From contig PXTR01000002.1 in assembly GCA_003023245.1 (NCBI GenBank), forward strand, positions 1 through 23,375: a DNA stretch of 23,375 nucleotides, in the 5' to 3' direction. A program made the translations under genes and the position numbers. Position 1 is the first letter of the stretch; each line of letters begins with the position of its first letter. Below are positions 22,755 through 23,375 of the stretch, piece after piece. This DNA comes from Bacteroidetes bacterium QS_8_68_15. GTDB lineage: Bacteria > Bacteroidota > Rhodothermia > Rhodothermales > Salinibacteraceae. The notes under the pieces are model-generated. The model was not told the origin of the DNA, searched no databases, and saw only the letters and a list, made by a program, of their open reading frames with translations.

Positions 22755-23375
22755 CCACCACGAAGTCGTAGAGCGGGAACGCCTCGCACAGCTCGTCGAC
22801 GGCGGCGCGCGCCTCGCGCCGGCGGCGGCGGTCGTCGTCTTCGGGGTCGGAGAGCACGCGGTCGATGAGGGCAGCCACGCGCTCGAACTCCTCGGGCCCG
22901 AAGCCGCGCGTCGTCATCGCGGGGGTGCCCAGGCGCAGGCCGCTGGTGACGAAGGGGCTTTTGTCGTCGAACGGGACCATATTTTTGTTGGCCGTGATGC
23001 CGGCGGCTTCGAGGGCCTGATCGGCGGCTTTGCCGGTGAGCCCTTTCGAGCGCAGGTCCACGAGCACGCAGTGGTTGTCCGTCCCGCCGCTGACGAGGTC
23101 GTAGCCGCGCTCGGCGAGCGCTTCAGCCAGCGCCTTGGCGTTGTCGATGATCTGCTCGGCGTAGTGGCGGAAGTCTCCGGAGAGCGCCTCGCGGAAGGCT
23201 ACCGCCTTGGCAGCGATCACGTGCATCAGCGGGCCGCCCTGCGTGCCGGGGAAGACCGACGAGTCGAGCAGCTCGGTCATCATCTTGGTGCGGCCGCTTT
23301 TGCTGGCGGTTTTGCCGAAGGGGTTTTCGTAGTCGCCCTTCATCAAGATCATGCCGCCGCGCGGGCCGCGCAGGG
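22750..23375 (-). CDS. glyA: Serine hydroxymethyltransferase (5' truncated by window)
   Basis: The frame is open to the window edge, so the N-terminal half, including the PLP lysine, is missing. The first visible residues, [13 protein letters not shown], directly follow the PLP-lysine motif (THKT-LRGPRGG) of the family. [21 protein letters not shown] is typical of SHMT, as are [30 protein letters not shown] and [16 protein letters not shown]. The enzyme interconverts serine and glycine with tetrahydrofolate and feeds one-carbon units to thymidylate and purine synthesis. The segment [19 protein letters not shown] replaces the short loop of E. coli GlyA and resembles Bacteroidota SHMT. The TGA stop overlaps the heptad array. 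Confidence 0.96.
   Translation of the reverse strand, partial: LRGPRGGMILMKGDYENPFGKTASKSGRTKMMTELLDSSVFPGTQGGPLMHVIAAKAVAFREALSGDFRHYAEQIIDNAKALAEALAERGYDLVSGGTDNHCVLVDLRSKGLTGKAADQALEAAGITANKNMVPFDDKSPFVTSGLRLGTPAMTTRGFGPEEFERVAALIDRVLSDPEDDDRRRRREARAAVDELCEAFPLYDFVVA

Overview
The window is ordinary chromosomal DNA of a GC-rich bacterium, most likely a member of the Rhodothermota / Salinibacter-like branch of the Bacteroidota. Three things support this. Base composition is strongly G+C biased. Nearly every start codon lacks a Shine-Dalgarno sequence, and many leaders are pyrimidine-rich, as is usual in Bacteroidota. The partial serine hydroxymethyltransferase carries the insertion between its active-site lysine region and the VFPGTQGGP motif that I associate with Bacteroidota enzymes. 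The assignment is inference, because no rRNA gene is present. I see no phage, transposase, CRISPR array, rRNA or tRNA.

Layout, left to right. Positions 1-6615 are all + strand: the 3' part of a long RelA/SpoT alarmone enzyme, an HU/IHF-type DNA-binding protein with an acidic repeat tail, RuvX/YqgF, an IscA/HesB-type Fe-S protein with a good terminator behind it, and ClpC. Positions 6759-15128 are all - strand: an M20 amidohydrolase, a VWA-type membrane protein, a CaCA cation exchanger, a catalytic cytidine deaminase domain overlapping a second ORF that encodes an inactive deaminase domain, a small acidic hypothetical ORF and a possible gene remnant, an endonuclease/exonuclease/phosphatase-family lipoprotein, and a SleB-type cell-wall hydrolase. 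A 640-base non-coding stretch follows, then pdxB (+), a methyltransferase (-), dodecin (+), and a - strand run to the end: a TSUP permease, a CtpA-type S41 protease, tatC, a PyrE-like phosphoribosyltransferase and the 3' part of glyA.

The genes are mostly housekeeping and do not form one pathway. Linked themes are stress and protein quality control (RelA/SpoT, ClpC, CtpA), envelope functions (VWA protein, SleB-like hydrolase, TatC, exchangers), nucleotide metabolism (Cdd, PRTase), and PLP and one-carbon metabolism (PdxB makes a PLP precursor; GlyA uses PLP).

The most unusual signal is between the genes. Many intergenic gaps hold degenerate 7-bp-periodic repeats in two facing arms. One arm is purine-rich on the sense strand and begins at, or overlaps, the TGA stop of the upstream gene. 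The other is its approximate reverse complement and lies just before the next gene. Each gap has its own heptamer theme (for example GCGTGAT, GTTGAAG, GCGAAGG, GTGCGGG). I count nine TGA stops embedded in such arrays. A second family, related to CCCTGAACGAAGTGA, sits inside some of these gaps.
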